Assembly: GCF_012933505.1 (NCBI RefSeq)
Contig: NZ_JABBNB010000029.1
Span: 30,650 to 94,649 of the forward strand
Reading direction: 5' to 3'
DNA: 64,000 bases
From: Gordonia asplenii
GTDB taxonomy: Bacteria; Actinomycetota; Actinomycetes; Mycobacteriales; Mycobacteriaceae
The notes beneath the pieces were generated by a model, which saw nothing but the letters and a program-made list of their open reading frames with translations, was not told where the DNA came from and ran no database searches. A program made the position numbers and the translations under genes. This document shows positions 17,643-25,319 of this stretch, piece after piece (within the stretch, counting starts at the first letter, position 1; every line of letters starts with the position of its first letter).

Positions 17643-18818
17643 TCAGATCTGGTCGGCGAAGAGCACGCCGGTGGCGATCAGGTCGTCGATCTCCTGCGCG
17701 GTCAGGACTTCGGCCGCGACGTCGCGGCTGTCCTCCCCCACGCGCGGGGCGGTCCCGGCCCGGTCGGGTCGCTCGCCGTCGAAGGTCCACGGCGGTCGGA
17801 CCAGCGGCAGGCCGTCGTCCTGGGGTTCGAACATGCCGAGGTGTTCCACCTGCGGATGCTCCCGGTAACCGCTCATGGACAGCACCGGCGCGAAGGGGAC
17901 GTCGTTGTCGGTGAGCAACTGCTCCCACTCGGCGTAGGTCTTCTTCAGGAACTCGGCGGCGACGATGGGCACGAGTTCGAAGTAATTGGCCTCACGCGGG
18001 CGGTATTCGCCGAAACGCGGATCGGATAGCAGGTCGAGGCGATCCATGGCCTTGCACAGCGAGCCCCAGAACTTCTGCGACGACGACAGATGCACCGCCA
18101 TCGCCTCCCCGGAGGCGGTGTTGACGCAGAAGTTCTGCGCCTGCGGGTGCCTGCTGGTCCGCGTGGGATTGTGTCCCAACTCGAACAGTTGCGCCATGCT
18201 GTCGGCGGTGAGCACGCTCACCGCTTCCATGATCGAGGTCTTCATATACTGCGGCTGACCGGTGTTCTGCCGCCCGACGAGCGCGGCGAGGACTCCGGTG
18301 CAGGTAGCCATCCCGGTGATCAGGTCGGCGCTGAGCCCACCGGCGAGTTGGGGGTGCCCCTCGTCGCCGAAGATCGAGTAGAGGCCGCCGAAGGCGTGCC
18401 CGATGGTGTCGTAGGCCGGACGGTCGGCAAGCGGGCCGGTGGAGCCGAAGCCGGTGACCGAGCCGTAGATGATGTCCGGGCGAAGCGCCTTGCAGTCCTC
18501 GGGGCCGAGCCCCATCGCCGCGACCTTGCCCGGACGCAGATTCTCCAGCACGACGTCGAAGTGCGGAATCAGCGCCTTCACCACGTCGACGCCGGCTTGC
18601 GTCTTGAGGTCGACGGCCAGGCTGCGCTTGCCGGTGTTGTATTGCCGGAAGTACGGGCTCTTCTCGTTTTGGTGCCGGCGGAAGTCCTCGCCCACCACCG
18701 GGCGCTCCACCTTCACCACCTCCGCACCGAGTGCGCACAGCATCGACGTGCCGTAGGGCAACGCGATGTATCCGCCGATCTCCAGGATGCGGATGCCTTC
18801 CAGGGGCTTGTGTTGCAT
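17643..18818 (-). CDS. CaiB/BaiF (class III) CoA-transferase
   Basis: A 391-residue class III CoA-transferase. It begins LEGIRILEIGGYIALPYGTSMLCALGAEVVKVE and has YNTGKRSLAVDLK, NLRPGKVAAMGLGPED and YGSVTGFGSTGPLADRPAYDTIGHAFGG, which holds the catalytic Asp. It moves CoA between a donor ester and a free acid. GAGGAGAGG precedes the ATG. It is co-directional with the citE-like gene and divergent from the aldehyde dehydrogenase operon. The shared promoter gap carries two AT-rich boxes, so both operons are probably controlled together. Confidence 0.9.
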   Translation of the reverse strand: MQHKPLEGIRILEIGGYIALPYGTSMLCALGAEVVKVERPVVGEDFRRHQNEKSPYFRQYNTGKRSLAVDLKTQAGVDVVKALIPHFDVVLENLRPGKVAAMGLGPEDCKALRPDIIYGSVTGFGSTGPLADRPAYDTIGHAFGGLYSIFGDEGHPQLAGGLSADLITGMATCTGVLAALVGRQNTGQPQYMKTSIMEAVSVLTADSMAQLFELGHNPTRTSRHPQAQNFCVNTASGEAMAVHLSSSQKFWGSLCKAMDRLDLLSDPRFGEYRPREANYFELVPIVAAEFLKKTYAEWEQLLTDNDVPFAPVLSMSGYREHPQVEHLGMFEPQDDGLPLVRPPWTFDGERPDRAGTAPRVGEDSRDVAAEVLTAQEIDDLIATGVLFADQI

Positions 18819-18845
18819 GATCGCCTCTCCTCGTGATCCGGCTCA

Positions 18846-18867
18846 CAATATTTTTTATATAATCTAG
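18846..18867. promoter_or_regulatory. AT-rich box 1 (CaiB promoter)
   Basis: An A/T-only core, AATATTTTTTATATAAT, followed by CTAG, 28 bp upstream of the CaiB start. It resembles the boxes at 18.95 and 38.28 kb (shared TATA/AT pattern and CTAG flank) and stands out in GC-rich DNA. Candidate operator or -10 region. Confidence 0.5.
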
Positions 18868-18914
18868 CAGAAGGTTGATTCGGCCGCCAGCCCCGGCCGA
18901 CGACGCGCCGAGCC

Positions 18915-18933
18915 GCTTTCGAATTCCGAAAGC
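18915..18933. promoter_or_regulatory. Inverted repeat in the divergent CaiB/ALDH promoter
   Basis: GCTTTCG-AATTC-CGAAAGC, perfect 7-bp arms with a 5-nt spacer, between the two AT-rich boxes. Candidate regulator-binding site. Confidence 0.4.
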
Positions 18934-18947
18934 CCTTCCTTCCATCG

Positions 18948-18963
18948 AGAAAATATAATATAG
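18948..18963. promoter_or_regulatory. AT-rich box 2 (ALDH operon promoter)
   Basis: AAAATATAATATAG includes ATATAATATA, the same 10-mer found (reverse strand) in both boxes at 38.2 kb. It lies about 110 bp before the aldehyde dehydrogenase start. Confidence 0.5.
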
Positions 18964-19072
18964 TTTGTATGTCGGCGATCACAGTGGAGCGAGGAAAACA
19001 CTCCTCACCTGCGGATACAGCCGAGAGACAGCAGTGATTCGAAACACAACAAGCCAGCAAGAGGAGCACCCG

Positions 19073-20545
19073 ATGAGCGGATGGCAGGAACGCTACGACA
19101 GGCTGTACATCGGCGGAGAGTGGGTGTCGCCGTCGAGCACCCGCACGTTCGACGTGATCAACCCGGCCACCGAGGAAGTCGTCGCGACCGTCCCCGAGGC
19201 CGTGGAGGAAGACATCGACAAGGCAGTCGCCGCCGCGCGGCAGGCCTTCGACAGCGGGCCGTGGCCCCGCACTCCACTGGAGGAGCGCATCGCGCTGCTG
19301 CGCAAGTTGAGCGCCAAGCTCGCCGAGCACGAAGCCGATGCGGCGGCACTGGTCACCTCCGAGATGGGGGCGCCGATCACTCTGTCCACGAAGATGCAGT
19401 CGATCGGCCCCCGCCTGCTGCTGGACGCCTTCCTCGATCTGGCCCCGCAGTACCCCTGGACCGATTTCCGGCAATCGATCACCGGCAACGCGATGGTCAC
19501 CCGCGAGCCGGTGGGCGTCGTCGGAGCGATCGTGCCGTGGAACGCGCCGCTGCTGATCACCATGATCAAGCTCGCACCCGCGTTGCTGGCCGGCTGCACC
19601 ATGGTCATCAAACCCACCCCGGAGACACCGCTCGACGCTTACTTCCTGTCGCACCTGCTCGACGAGATCGGACTGCCCGCCGGAGTGGTCAACGTGGTTC
19701 CCGCGCAGCGCGAGGTCAGCGAGTACCTGGTGCGCCACCGCGGCGTCGACAAGATCTCCTTCACCGGTTCCACCGGCGCGGGTCGGCGGATCGGCGCCAT
19801 CTGCGGTGAGGCGCTTCGCCGGTGCACGCTCGAGCTGGGCGGCAAGTCGGCGGCAGTGCTGCTCGACGACGCCGACCTCGACGCCGCGATCGCCGCCATC
19901 CGCGCGGTCTCGCTGCGCAACAGCGGGCAGGTCTGCTCGAACAAGACGCGCATCGTCGTCGCGAAGTCGCGCCGCGACGAGCTCTACGACCGCCTGGTCG
20001 ACCTCATCGGGTCCATGCCGGTGGGCGACCCGTTCGATCCCGCCACCGAGATCGGCCCGATGGCCAGCGCCGGGCACCGCACCCGCGTGGAGGGCTACAT
20101 CGACGTCGGAATCGATTCCGGCGCAAAGGTATTGGTCGGTGGTCGCGGCACACCCGACGGACTGGATCGCGGTTGGTTCGTCCGGCCCACCATCTTCGCC
20201 GACGTCGACCCGAACGCCCGCATCGCGCAGGAGGAGATCTTCGGGCCGGTCCTGACGGTGCACACCTTCGACACCGAAGCGCAGGCCGTGGCCATCGCCA
20301 ACAACTCGGAGTACGGCCTCAACGGGTCGGTGTTCGCCGCCGATCCCGAGCACGCACTCGCCGTGGCCCGCCAGATCCGCACCGGAACCGTCGAAGTGAA
20401 CGGCAACGGCGTCGGCTTCACCGCGCCCATCGGCGGCTTCAAGAGCAGCGGCATCGGCCGGGAGGCCGGCCTCGAAGGCTTCGACGCCTACGTCGAACTC
20501 AAGTCCTACGGATTGCCCGCCACCACCTACGACCAGCTGTCCTGA
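19073..20545 (+). CDS. NAD(P)-dependent aldehyde dehydrogenase
   Basis: A 490-residue ALDH superfamily enzyme, oxidising an aldehyde to its acid. Key motifs are VGAIVPWNAPLLI, KPTPETPLDA, FTGSTGAGRRIG (nucleotide loop), LELGGKSA with the general-base Glu, and NSGQVCSNKTR with the catalytic Cys. The C-terminus has EEIFGPVL and GGFKSSGIGREAG. The frame is open upstream, but the ATG at 19073 with GAGGAG seven bases before it gives the usual length. It is the first gene of a four-gene operon (ALDH, MmgE/PrpD, cupin, alcohol dehydrogenase). Substrate unknown. Confidence 0.93.
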   Translation: MSGWQERYDRLYIGGEWVSPSSTRTFDVINPATEEVVATVPEAVEEDIDKAVAAARQAFDSGPWPRTPLEERIALLRKLSAKLAEHEADAAALVTSEMGAPITLSTKMQSIGPRLLLDAFLDLAPQYPWTDFRQSITGNAMVTREPVGVVGAIVPWNAPLLITMIKLAPALLAGCTMVIKPTPETPLDAYFLSHLLDEIGLPAGVVNVVPAQREVSEYLVRHRGVDKISFTGSTGAGRRIGAICGEALRRCTLELGGKSAAVLLDDADLDAAIAAIRAVSLRNSGQVCSNKTRIVVAKSRRDELYDRLVDLIGSMPVGDPFDPATEIGPMASAGHRTRVEGYIDVGIDSGAKVLVGGRGTPDGLDRGWFVRPTIFADVDPNARIAQEEIFGPVLTVHTFDTEAQAVAIANNSEYGLNGSVFAADPEHALAVARQIRTGTVEVNGNGVGFTAPIGGFKSSGIGREAGLEGFDAYVELKSYGLPATTYDQLS

Positions 20546-20565
20546 GCTCTAGGAGAACGACTTCC

Positions 20566-21957
20566 ATGACTGCACCCACGATCGAGCAGGCCGCGGCCGC
20601 ACTGGTCACCGACCTCACCTACGACGCGATCTCCCCCGAGGCCCTGGCCGGCACCCGCCGCTTGATGGAGGACCAACTGGCGCTGCAGGTCGGCTGCAGC
20701 TCACTCCCCTGGTGCCGCGCGGTGCTGGACCTCACGCGGGCGTCGCACGCCCCCGGCGTCTCCAGCGTCACCGCGGGCGCCGACAAGTTCAGCGCCGCCG
20801 ACGCCGCGTTCGTCAACGCGACCTACGGTCACAGTTTCGAGTACGACGACGCCCACAGCGCATCGTTGAGCCACCCCGGTAGCGCCGTGGTCTCCGCCGC
20901 GATCGCCGTCGGTGAGGAGATCGGCGCCACCGTCGAGGAGGTGCTTGTCGGGATCGTGGCCGGATATGAGATCTACACCCGCATCGGCACCCTGGCCGCG
21001 CCGATGCTGCTGCAGAACGGCTTTCATCCGCACGCGGTGCTCGCCCCGTTCGGAGCGGCCGCCGTCGTTGCGAAAATGAAGGGCTTCGACGCCGAGACCA
21101 CACTGCACGCGCTGTCCATCGCGCTCAGCCACAGCGCCGGGACCACCGAATACACCAGCTCGGGCGGTTCGATCAAACGCATCCACTCCGGAATCGGCAC
21201 CCGTAACGGGATCCGCGCGGCCGAGATGGCAGCGGCGGGTATCACCGGACCGACGCGGTTCCTCGCGGGTAACAAGGGCTTCTTCAACACCTTCGTCCGG
21301 CGCGAACTCACCGACGCCGACGTCGATCGCTTCTCGCTGAACCGCCCGTTCGAGATCGCCGGCCCGTTGTTCAAACCCTATTGCGCCTGCGGCTACAACC
21401 ACGCGTTCATCGACGGTGCGCGCACTTTCGCCGACCGTATCGCCGACATCGAGAAGGTGGAGCTGGCGATCCAGCCGTCGGGCGACGTCGTCGTCGGCAA
21501 CAAGAACGTGAGCGCCTGGGCGCCGCAGAAGATCGAGCAGTTGCAATACGCGCTGCCCTTCCAGTTCGCGCTGTCGGCGCTGCGCGTCGGCAACGGTTAC
21601 CAGGTGCACAAGGCCTATCTCGATGGGCGCCTGGACCTCGGCCCCGACAGCGAGGTCGCCGCGCTGGCGCAGAAGATCTCCATCCGGCCGGAACCGGAGC
21701 TGGACAAGGAGTACGGCCGAAAGATGGTCGGCGACATCACCGTCACCTTCGCCGACGGTGCCACCGAGCATCTGTTCGTCGAGGACTCGACCGGTTCCGC
21801 CGCCAATCCGATGTCGGAGGCGGATCTCGACGCCAAGTACCGCGACCTCGCGGTCGGCGAGCTCGGCGACGCGCGCGCCGACGAGCTTCTGGCCGCCATC
21901 AAGGGCGCTCCTCTGGACACCCCCGCCACCGCGTTCGCCGCTCTGCTGCGCCGCTGA
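20566..21957 (+). CDS. MmgE/PrpD family protein
   Basis: A 463-residue member of the MmgE/PrpD fold, which includes 2-methylcitrate dehydratase, cis-aconitate decarboxylase and iminodisuccinate epimerase. Family features are ATYGHSFEYDDAH near residue 85, SHPGSAVVSAA, GYEIYTRIG, FHPHAVLAPFGAAA, and KPYCACGYNHAFIDGA in the C-terminal half. AGGAGA precedes the ATG, 21 bases after the ALDH stop. The reaction cannot be told from sequence alone. With alcohol and aldehyde dehydrogenases beside it and CoA-transferase/CitE-lyase genes across the promoter, action on a small di- or tricarboxylate is plausible. Confidence 0.85.
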   Translation: MTAPTIEQAAAALVTDLTYDAISPEALAGTRRLMEDQLALQVGCSSLPWCRAVLDLTRASHAPGVSSVTAGADKFSAADAAFVNATYGHSFEYDDAHSASLSHPGSAVVSAAIAVGEEIGATVEEVLVGIVAGYEIYTRIGTLAAPMLLQNGFHPHAVLAPFGAAAVVAKMKGFDAETTLHALSIALSHSAGTTEYTSSGGSIKRIHSGIGTRNGIRAAEMAAAGITGPTRFLAGNKGFFNTFVRRELTDADVDRFSLNRPFEIAGPLFKPYCACGYNHAFIDGARTFADRIADIEKVELAIQPSGDVVVGNKNVSAWAPQKIEQLQYALPFQFALSALRVGNGYQVHKAYLDGRLDLGPDSEVAALAQKISIRPEPELDKEYGRKMVGDITVTFADGATEHLFVEDSTGSAANPMSEADLDAKYRDLAVGELGDARADELLAAIKGAPLDTPATAFAALLRR

Positions 21958-21959
21958 CC

Positions 21960-22003
21960 CAGTTTCACCCCGTAGTCACACCAGTTTCACCCCGTAGTCA
22001 CAC
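21960..22003 (+). repeat. Perfect 22-bp tandem duplication
   Basis: A 22-bp sequence beginning CAGTTTCACCCCGTAG is present twice head to tail between the MmgE/PrpD stop and the cupin ribosome-binding site. It looks like a recent slippage duplication in an operon spacer. Confidence 0.85.
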
Positions 22004-22023
22004 CTCACCCAAGGAGTAAGCAC

Positions 22024-22560
22024 ATGCCCGGAGAACACCTCAACGCACAGGCGCGACTCATCGTCACCGGTCTCGACGAGAACGGCAAGTCCGCCTTCAT
22101 CTCGGACGGCAACAGCGAGGTCCGGGTCGCCACCCCCGGCTTCACCGTGATGGAGCTGTGGCAGTTCGACTCGATCCCGAACAACATCCTGGCCCCCAAC
22201 ACGCTCGGCGACCAGCCGGTCATCGACCCGCCGCCGGCCGGGCTCGTGGTCCGCGTCGCGAGCTTCCCGCCGGACAGCGAGTTCGACGCCGCCGCCTACG
22301 CGGACTCGCTCGACGCCTTCCACGGCGCCGACAGCCACGACGGCGCCGAAGAGGGCCAGGCCGGCGGCCTGTGGCACGAGACCGACACGGTCGACGTCGT
22401 GACCCTGCTGTCGGGCGAGCTCTACGCCGTGACCGAGGCCGGCGAGACGAAGATGGTGCCCGGCGACACCGTCGTCAACCGGGGCATCAAGCACATCTGG
22501 AGCAACAAGACCGACAAGCCCGCCGTAGTGCTGGCCACGATGGTTGCGGCGACCCGCTGA
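22024..22560 (+). CDS. Cupin-domain protein
   Basis: A 178-residue protein with a C-terminal cupin barrel (about 95-175): GLWHETDTVDVVTLLSGELYAV and PGDTVVNRGIKHIWSN correspond to the two cupin motifs, with likely metal-ligand His and Glu residues. The N-terminal half (RLIVTGLDENGKSAFISDG) is typical of small cupins encoded beside catabolic dehydrogenases. A structural or enzymatic role (isomerase, lyase or hydrolase) is possible. AAGGAG precedes the ATG. Its TGA shares a base with the ATG of the alcohol dehydrogenase, so translation is coupled. Confidence 0.8.
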   Translation: MPGEHLNAQARLIVTGLDENGKSAFISDGNSEVRVATPGFTVMELWQFDSIPNNILAPNTLGDQPVIDPPPAGLVVRVASFPPDSEFDAAAYADSLDAFHGADSHDGAEEGQAGGLWHETDTVDVVTLLSGELYAVTEAGETKMVPGDTVVNRGIKHIWSNKTDKPAVVLATMVAATR

Positions 22561-23630
22561 TGAGGGGCGTCTACTTCAAGGGCAACCGCGAGCTCGAGGT
22601 CACCGACTTCCCGGATCCCACGCCCGGCCCGGGCGAGGTCGTCGTGCGGATCAAGGCGTCGGGCCTCTGCGGCAGCGACCTGAAGTTCTACCGCGATCCG
22701 CCGGAAGAGGCCCTCAAGGCACTGGGCTTCAAGGACTTCTCCGAGCGCGGCGTCACCGAGGTCCCCAAGATCGTGGCCGGGCACGAGCCCTGCGGTGTCA
22801 TCGAGGAGCTCGGTCCCGGCGTGGACGCACGTGCCTGGAACGTCGGCGACCGGGTGATGGTGTTTCACTACAAGGGTTGCGGCTACTGCGACTTCTGTCG
22901 TACCGGCTGGTCGCAGTTGTGCGTCCAGGGTGCCACCATCTACGGCGCCACCGCGCACGGTGGCCACGCGGAATACATCGTGGTGCCGGCCGAAACTCTG
23001 GTGACGCTTCCCGAGTCGATCAGCTTCTCGGCGGGCGCGGCCATCGCCTGCGGCACCGGAACGGCGTTCGGCGCGATCAAGCGCGCGAACATCACCGGCG
23101 CGGACACCGTCCTGATCGTCGGCGCCGGGCCCATTGGACAGGCGGCCATCCAGTTCGCGAAGGCACTTGGCTGCCAGGTGATCGTCTCCGACGTGACCGA
23201 GGACAAACTCGCCACCGCGTCGCGCCTCGGAGCCGACTACGTCATCGATTCGACGAAGACCGACCTCATCGAGGCGGTCAAGGAGTTCACCAAGGGCCGT
23301 GGCGCCTCCGCGGCGATCGACACCTCGGGCGTGCCCGCCGCGCGTCGAGCCGCGACCCGCGCGCTCGGCACGTGGGGCCGGATCGCGCTCGTCGGCCTCG
23401 GCGGCAACATCGATCTCGACGTCTCACCCGACCTGGTGATCAAGCAGATCTCGGTGATCGGTTCGTACACGTTCAACAACGTGGGCATGGGTGACTGCGC
23501 TCGGTTCGTCGCCGACCACGACATCGACGTCGACGCGGTGTTCAGCGACCGCTGGAACATCGAGGATGCCGGCAAGGCGTACGTGGAGTTCGACAAGCAG
23601 ACCCGCGGCAAGGCCGTCTTCGAGTTCTGA
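22560..23630 (+). CDS. Zinc-dependent alcohol dehydrogenase (MDR family)
   Basis: A 356-residue medium-chain dehydrogenase. Catalytic zinc residues appear in GLCGSDLKF and AGHEPCGVIEELG; the structural zinc loop is intact with four cysteines in GCGYCDFCRTGWSQLC. The Rossmann motif is VGAGPIGQAAIQ. It interconverts an alcohol and an aldehyde or ketone with NAD(P). As the last gene of the ALDH operon it probably makes the aldehyde that ALDH oxidises. The ATG at 22560 overlaps the cupin stop, and a terminator hairpin follows 20 bases after the stop. Confidence 0.92.
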   Translation: MRGVYFKGNRELEVTDFPDPTPGPGEVVVRIKASGLCGSDLKFYRDPPEEALKALGFKDFSERGVTEVPKIVAGHEPCGVIEELGPGVDARAWNVGDRVMVFHYKGCGYCDFCRTGWSQLCVQGATIYGATAHGGHAEYIVVPAETLVTLPESISFSAGAAIACGTGTAFGAIKRANITGADTVLIVGAGPIGQAAIQFAKALGCQVIVSDVTEDKLATASRLGADYVIDSTKTDLIEAVKEFTKGRGASAAIDTSGVPAARRAATRALGTWGRIALVGLGGNIDLDVSPDLVIKQISVIGSYTFNNVGMGDCARFVADHDIDVDAVFSDRWNIEDAGKAYVEFDKQTRGKAVFEF

Positions 23631-23650
23631 GAGCGGGTCGTACAGAAAGT

Positions 23651-23675
23651 CCCGGTGGAGCCGAGCTCCACCGGG
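23651..23675 (+). terminator. Hairpin terminator after the alcohol dehydrogenase operon
   Basis: Perfect 10-bp stem CCCGGTGGAG / CTCCACCGGG with a CCGAG loop, followed by ATTTC. It ends the ALDH-PrpD-cupin-ADH operon. Confidence 0.85.
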
Positions 23676-24011
23676 ATTTCATGTATATGGCGCTCATCGA
23701 GTGAGCGGCGTATGCCGTGCGTATGCCGGCGGCCACCGTGGACGGTACCGAATATCAGGGAAATTGGGCTGTGCCAACCGTCATCGACACCGCAGCGGGA
23801 AGCATCAAATCGAAGGGTGAGGCCGTCACCATAGACTTCGGCCAGCTCGCGTCGACAGTGACTGTCACGGGGCCGGGTCGGCAGCTCGAGAAGAGTCGAC
23901 GGCCGGTGTTCTAATGGAGTGTCGCAGCTAAACGGTGTGGTATTGCGACACTGGGCCCCGAGCGGCCGATTGCACTCAGCCCCGTCACCGGCGCCGGGGG
24001 AACATTCACCC

Positions 24012-24115
24012 CGCCACCGCTGAGCAGGCAGTTTCCAATCAAGGCCAGTGCATTCTGCCCGGCCGATCACACCTACCACTTCAACAGCGGGTACGCGTCA
24101 GCGCTCGAGGTGGAT
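24012..24115 (+). repeat. Long direct repeat, left copy (possible IS21-type end)
   Basis: About 100 bp from ACCGCTGAGCAGGCAGTTTC to CTCGAGGTGGATGC closely match 46030-46137 in the same orientation, by eye roughly three quarters identical. Short motifs resembling CTGAGGTGG and CTGCTGTTGAGG recur on the reverse strand, reminiscent of the tandem transposase sites at IS21-family ends. The assignment to IS21 is inference. Confidence 0.45.
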
Positions 24116-24146
24116 GCAGTATCGATTCGTTGTTACTAGTGGGGCA

Positions 24147-24162
24147 GATGATGTACATCATC
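24147..24162. promoter_or_regulatory. Perfect 16-bp palindrome
   Basis: GATGATGTACATCATC equals its own reverse complement. It resembles a dimeric repressor operator, but no intact gene starts next to it. Confidence 0.35.
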
Positions 24163-24223
24163 GGGGGGTGAGTAGGGTGCCCGGCCGCTGTGTCGCGGGT
24201 GAGTGGAAACGCGCGAACGGTTC

Positions 24224-24282
24224 ACCTCGTTTACTCGCACACACCTCACCTCAACGGGCGGGTGTGTGCGAGGAAACGAGGT
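24224..24282. repeat. Long inverted repeat (22-bp arms)
   Basis: The left arm 24224-24245 (starts ACCTCGTTTACTCGCACAC) pairs with 24261-24282 with one mismatch, around a 15-nt loop. It is 165 bp beyond the stop of the minus-strand phosphoesterase gene. It could be a structured RNA, a terminator-like element or the ends of a tiny excised element. Confidence 0.6.
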
Positions 24283-24446
24283 GGACGCGGCGGTCATCGC
24301 CGGCGGGAGCTCGACCGGACCACAGTTACCTACCGGAGGCGCTGTTGCCCCCTTGCCACGGCACGTTCAGACGGTCTCGCGAAAACTGGACGCGACACGC
24401 CACCAGCGACCCGCAGGGTGGCGGTCGACGGGCTCCTGATGTCGTG

Positions 24447-25004
24447 TCACTCGAATAACACGATCCGAGCACCACGCACGTATTCGATGCGGGTGTCTCC
24501 GTACTGAGTCATCGGCTGGCTCGGGTAGGTGTGACCGTGGATCATCAATTGCGGCCGATTGTGTTCCAGCCAGTTACCGAGGGCGTCGATGCCCACGTGC
24601 GCTGGGTCGTCGTGGTCGTTGATCCCGCGGGGCGGGCAGTGGGTCACCAGTACATCGGCGGTCGGCAGTTTCCTGATCATGCGCCGGTACTGACGCTGGG
24701 TGTAGAGCACATCGGGGGTGTCGGATTTGTAACGAACACATCCCTCCAAGCCCGTGAACGACACGCCACCGACCTCGACCCGCGTCAAGTGCAGATTCGT
24801 CATCCGCAGGTCTTTGAGGTATCTGCCGTCACAATGGTTGCCGTACACGCCCAAGACCGGGACCGTGACGCGATCGATTCCAGCGAAGTCGTAGCGAGTG
24901 AGGTCCCCGGCCGACACGACCACGTCGATTCCGTGCACAGCAACGAAATCCGGCAGGCTCATACCCAGCTTCGGGCTGATGTCAGCAATCACGAGAATGC
25001 GCAC
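24447..25004 (-). CDS. Metallophosphoesterase family protein
   Basis: A 185-residue calcineurin-like phosphoesterase. Motifs in order are ILVIADIS (first Asp, but without the usual following His), VVSAGDLT, VYGNHCDG, VTHCPPRGIND and MIHGHTYP, which supply the di-metal site. It probably hydrolyses a phosphomono- or diester. The frame runs back to 25133, but the GTG at 25004 has AAGGGAA eight bases upstream and starts directly before the first motif. The ATG at 25031 is the alternative. It stands alone between the relic stretch and the SDR gene, with no obvious pathway link to either. Confidence 0.75.
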   Translation of the reverse strand: MRILVIADISPKLGMSLPDFVAVHGIDVVVSAGDLTRYDFAGIDRVTVPVLGVYGNHCDGRYLKDLRMTNLHLTRVEVGGVSFTGLEGCVRYKSDTPDVLYTQRQYRRMIRKLPTADVLVTHCPPRGINDHDDPAHVGIDALGNWLEHNRPQLMIHGHTYPSQPMTQYGDTRIEYVRGARIVLFE

Positions 25005-25319
25005 GAGCGTTCCCTTGTCGGCGTACGACATACTGTGTATTCGGCAATCCGAATCGGCTCGCTCATGCGCACTCCCACGACAATCAACCATGGGCCAGAC
25101 AGCTTCGGCGAAGCCCACTCCAGCGGATATCAATCTACTCCCGCTGCCCTACCAACACTCATTGTCTCTACCCTTCAGATGACATCTGACAACACCACGA
25201 ACCAATGTCGCAAATATCCGGTTTTCAATATCCGCAGGCGAACTGAGTGAAACCCGATAGACAAATTCCGTTTCGATATCTCACTATCGAGAATGTCGGA
25301 AAATATGAGCGCCGGTAAC
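25005..25319. promoter_or_regulatory. Upstream region of the phosphoesterase with a 15-bp palindrome
   Basis: No gene is visible. TCAGATG-A-CATCTGA (25175-25189) has perfect 7-bp arms and could be an operator for the minus-strand phosphoesterase. The part from about 25190 to 25310 is less GC-rich than its surroundings. Nothing else is seen. Confidence 0.4.

Larger units (their letters stand above)
23676..24446. other. Gene-poor stretch with relic sequence and several inverted repeats
   Basis: No convincing gene. A 65-codon frame at 23717-23914 reads like the end of an exported protein (DGTEYQGNWAVPTVIDTA) but has no ribosome-binding site or recognisable partner, so it may be a relic. The rest holds an 8-bp inverted repeat (GTGTCGCA at 23919-23926, TGCGACAC at 23944-23951), a copy of a sequence also found near 46.1 kb (24012-24115), a 16-bp perfect palindrome (24147-24162) and a long hairpin (24224-24282). 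This looks like a decayed insertion site. Confidence 0.5.

Noticed and set aside
18713..20353. 546-codon minus-strand frame opposite the aldehyde dehydrogenase
   Set aside because: Antisense shadow. It crosses the AT-rich divergent promoter and overlaps the start of the CoA-transferase gene; no motifs.
16704..21957. A complete itaconate or citramalate degradation pathway
   Set aside because: CitE, CoA-transferase, HTD2-like hydratase and PrpD-like proteins are suggestive, but these families have many substrates and the hydratase lies 20 kb away. Kept only as a hypothesis.
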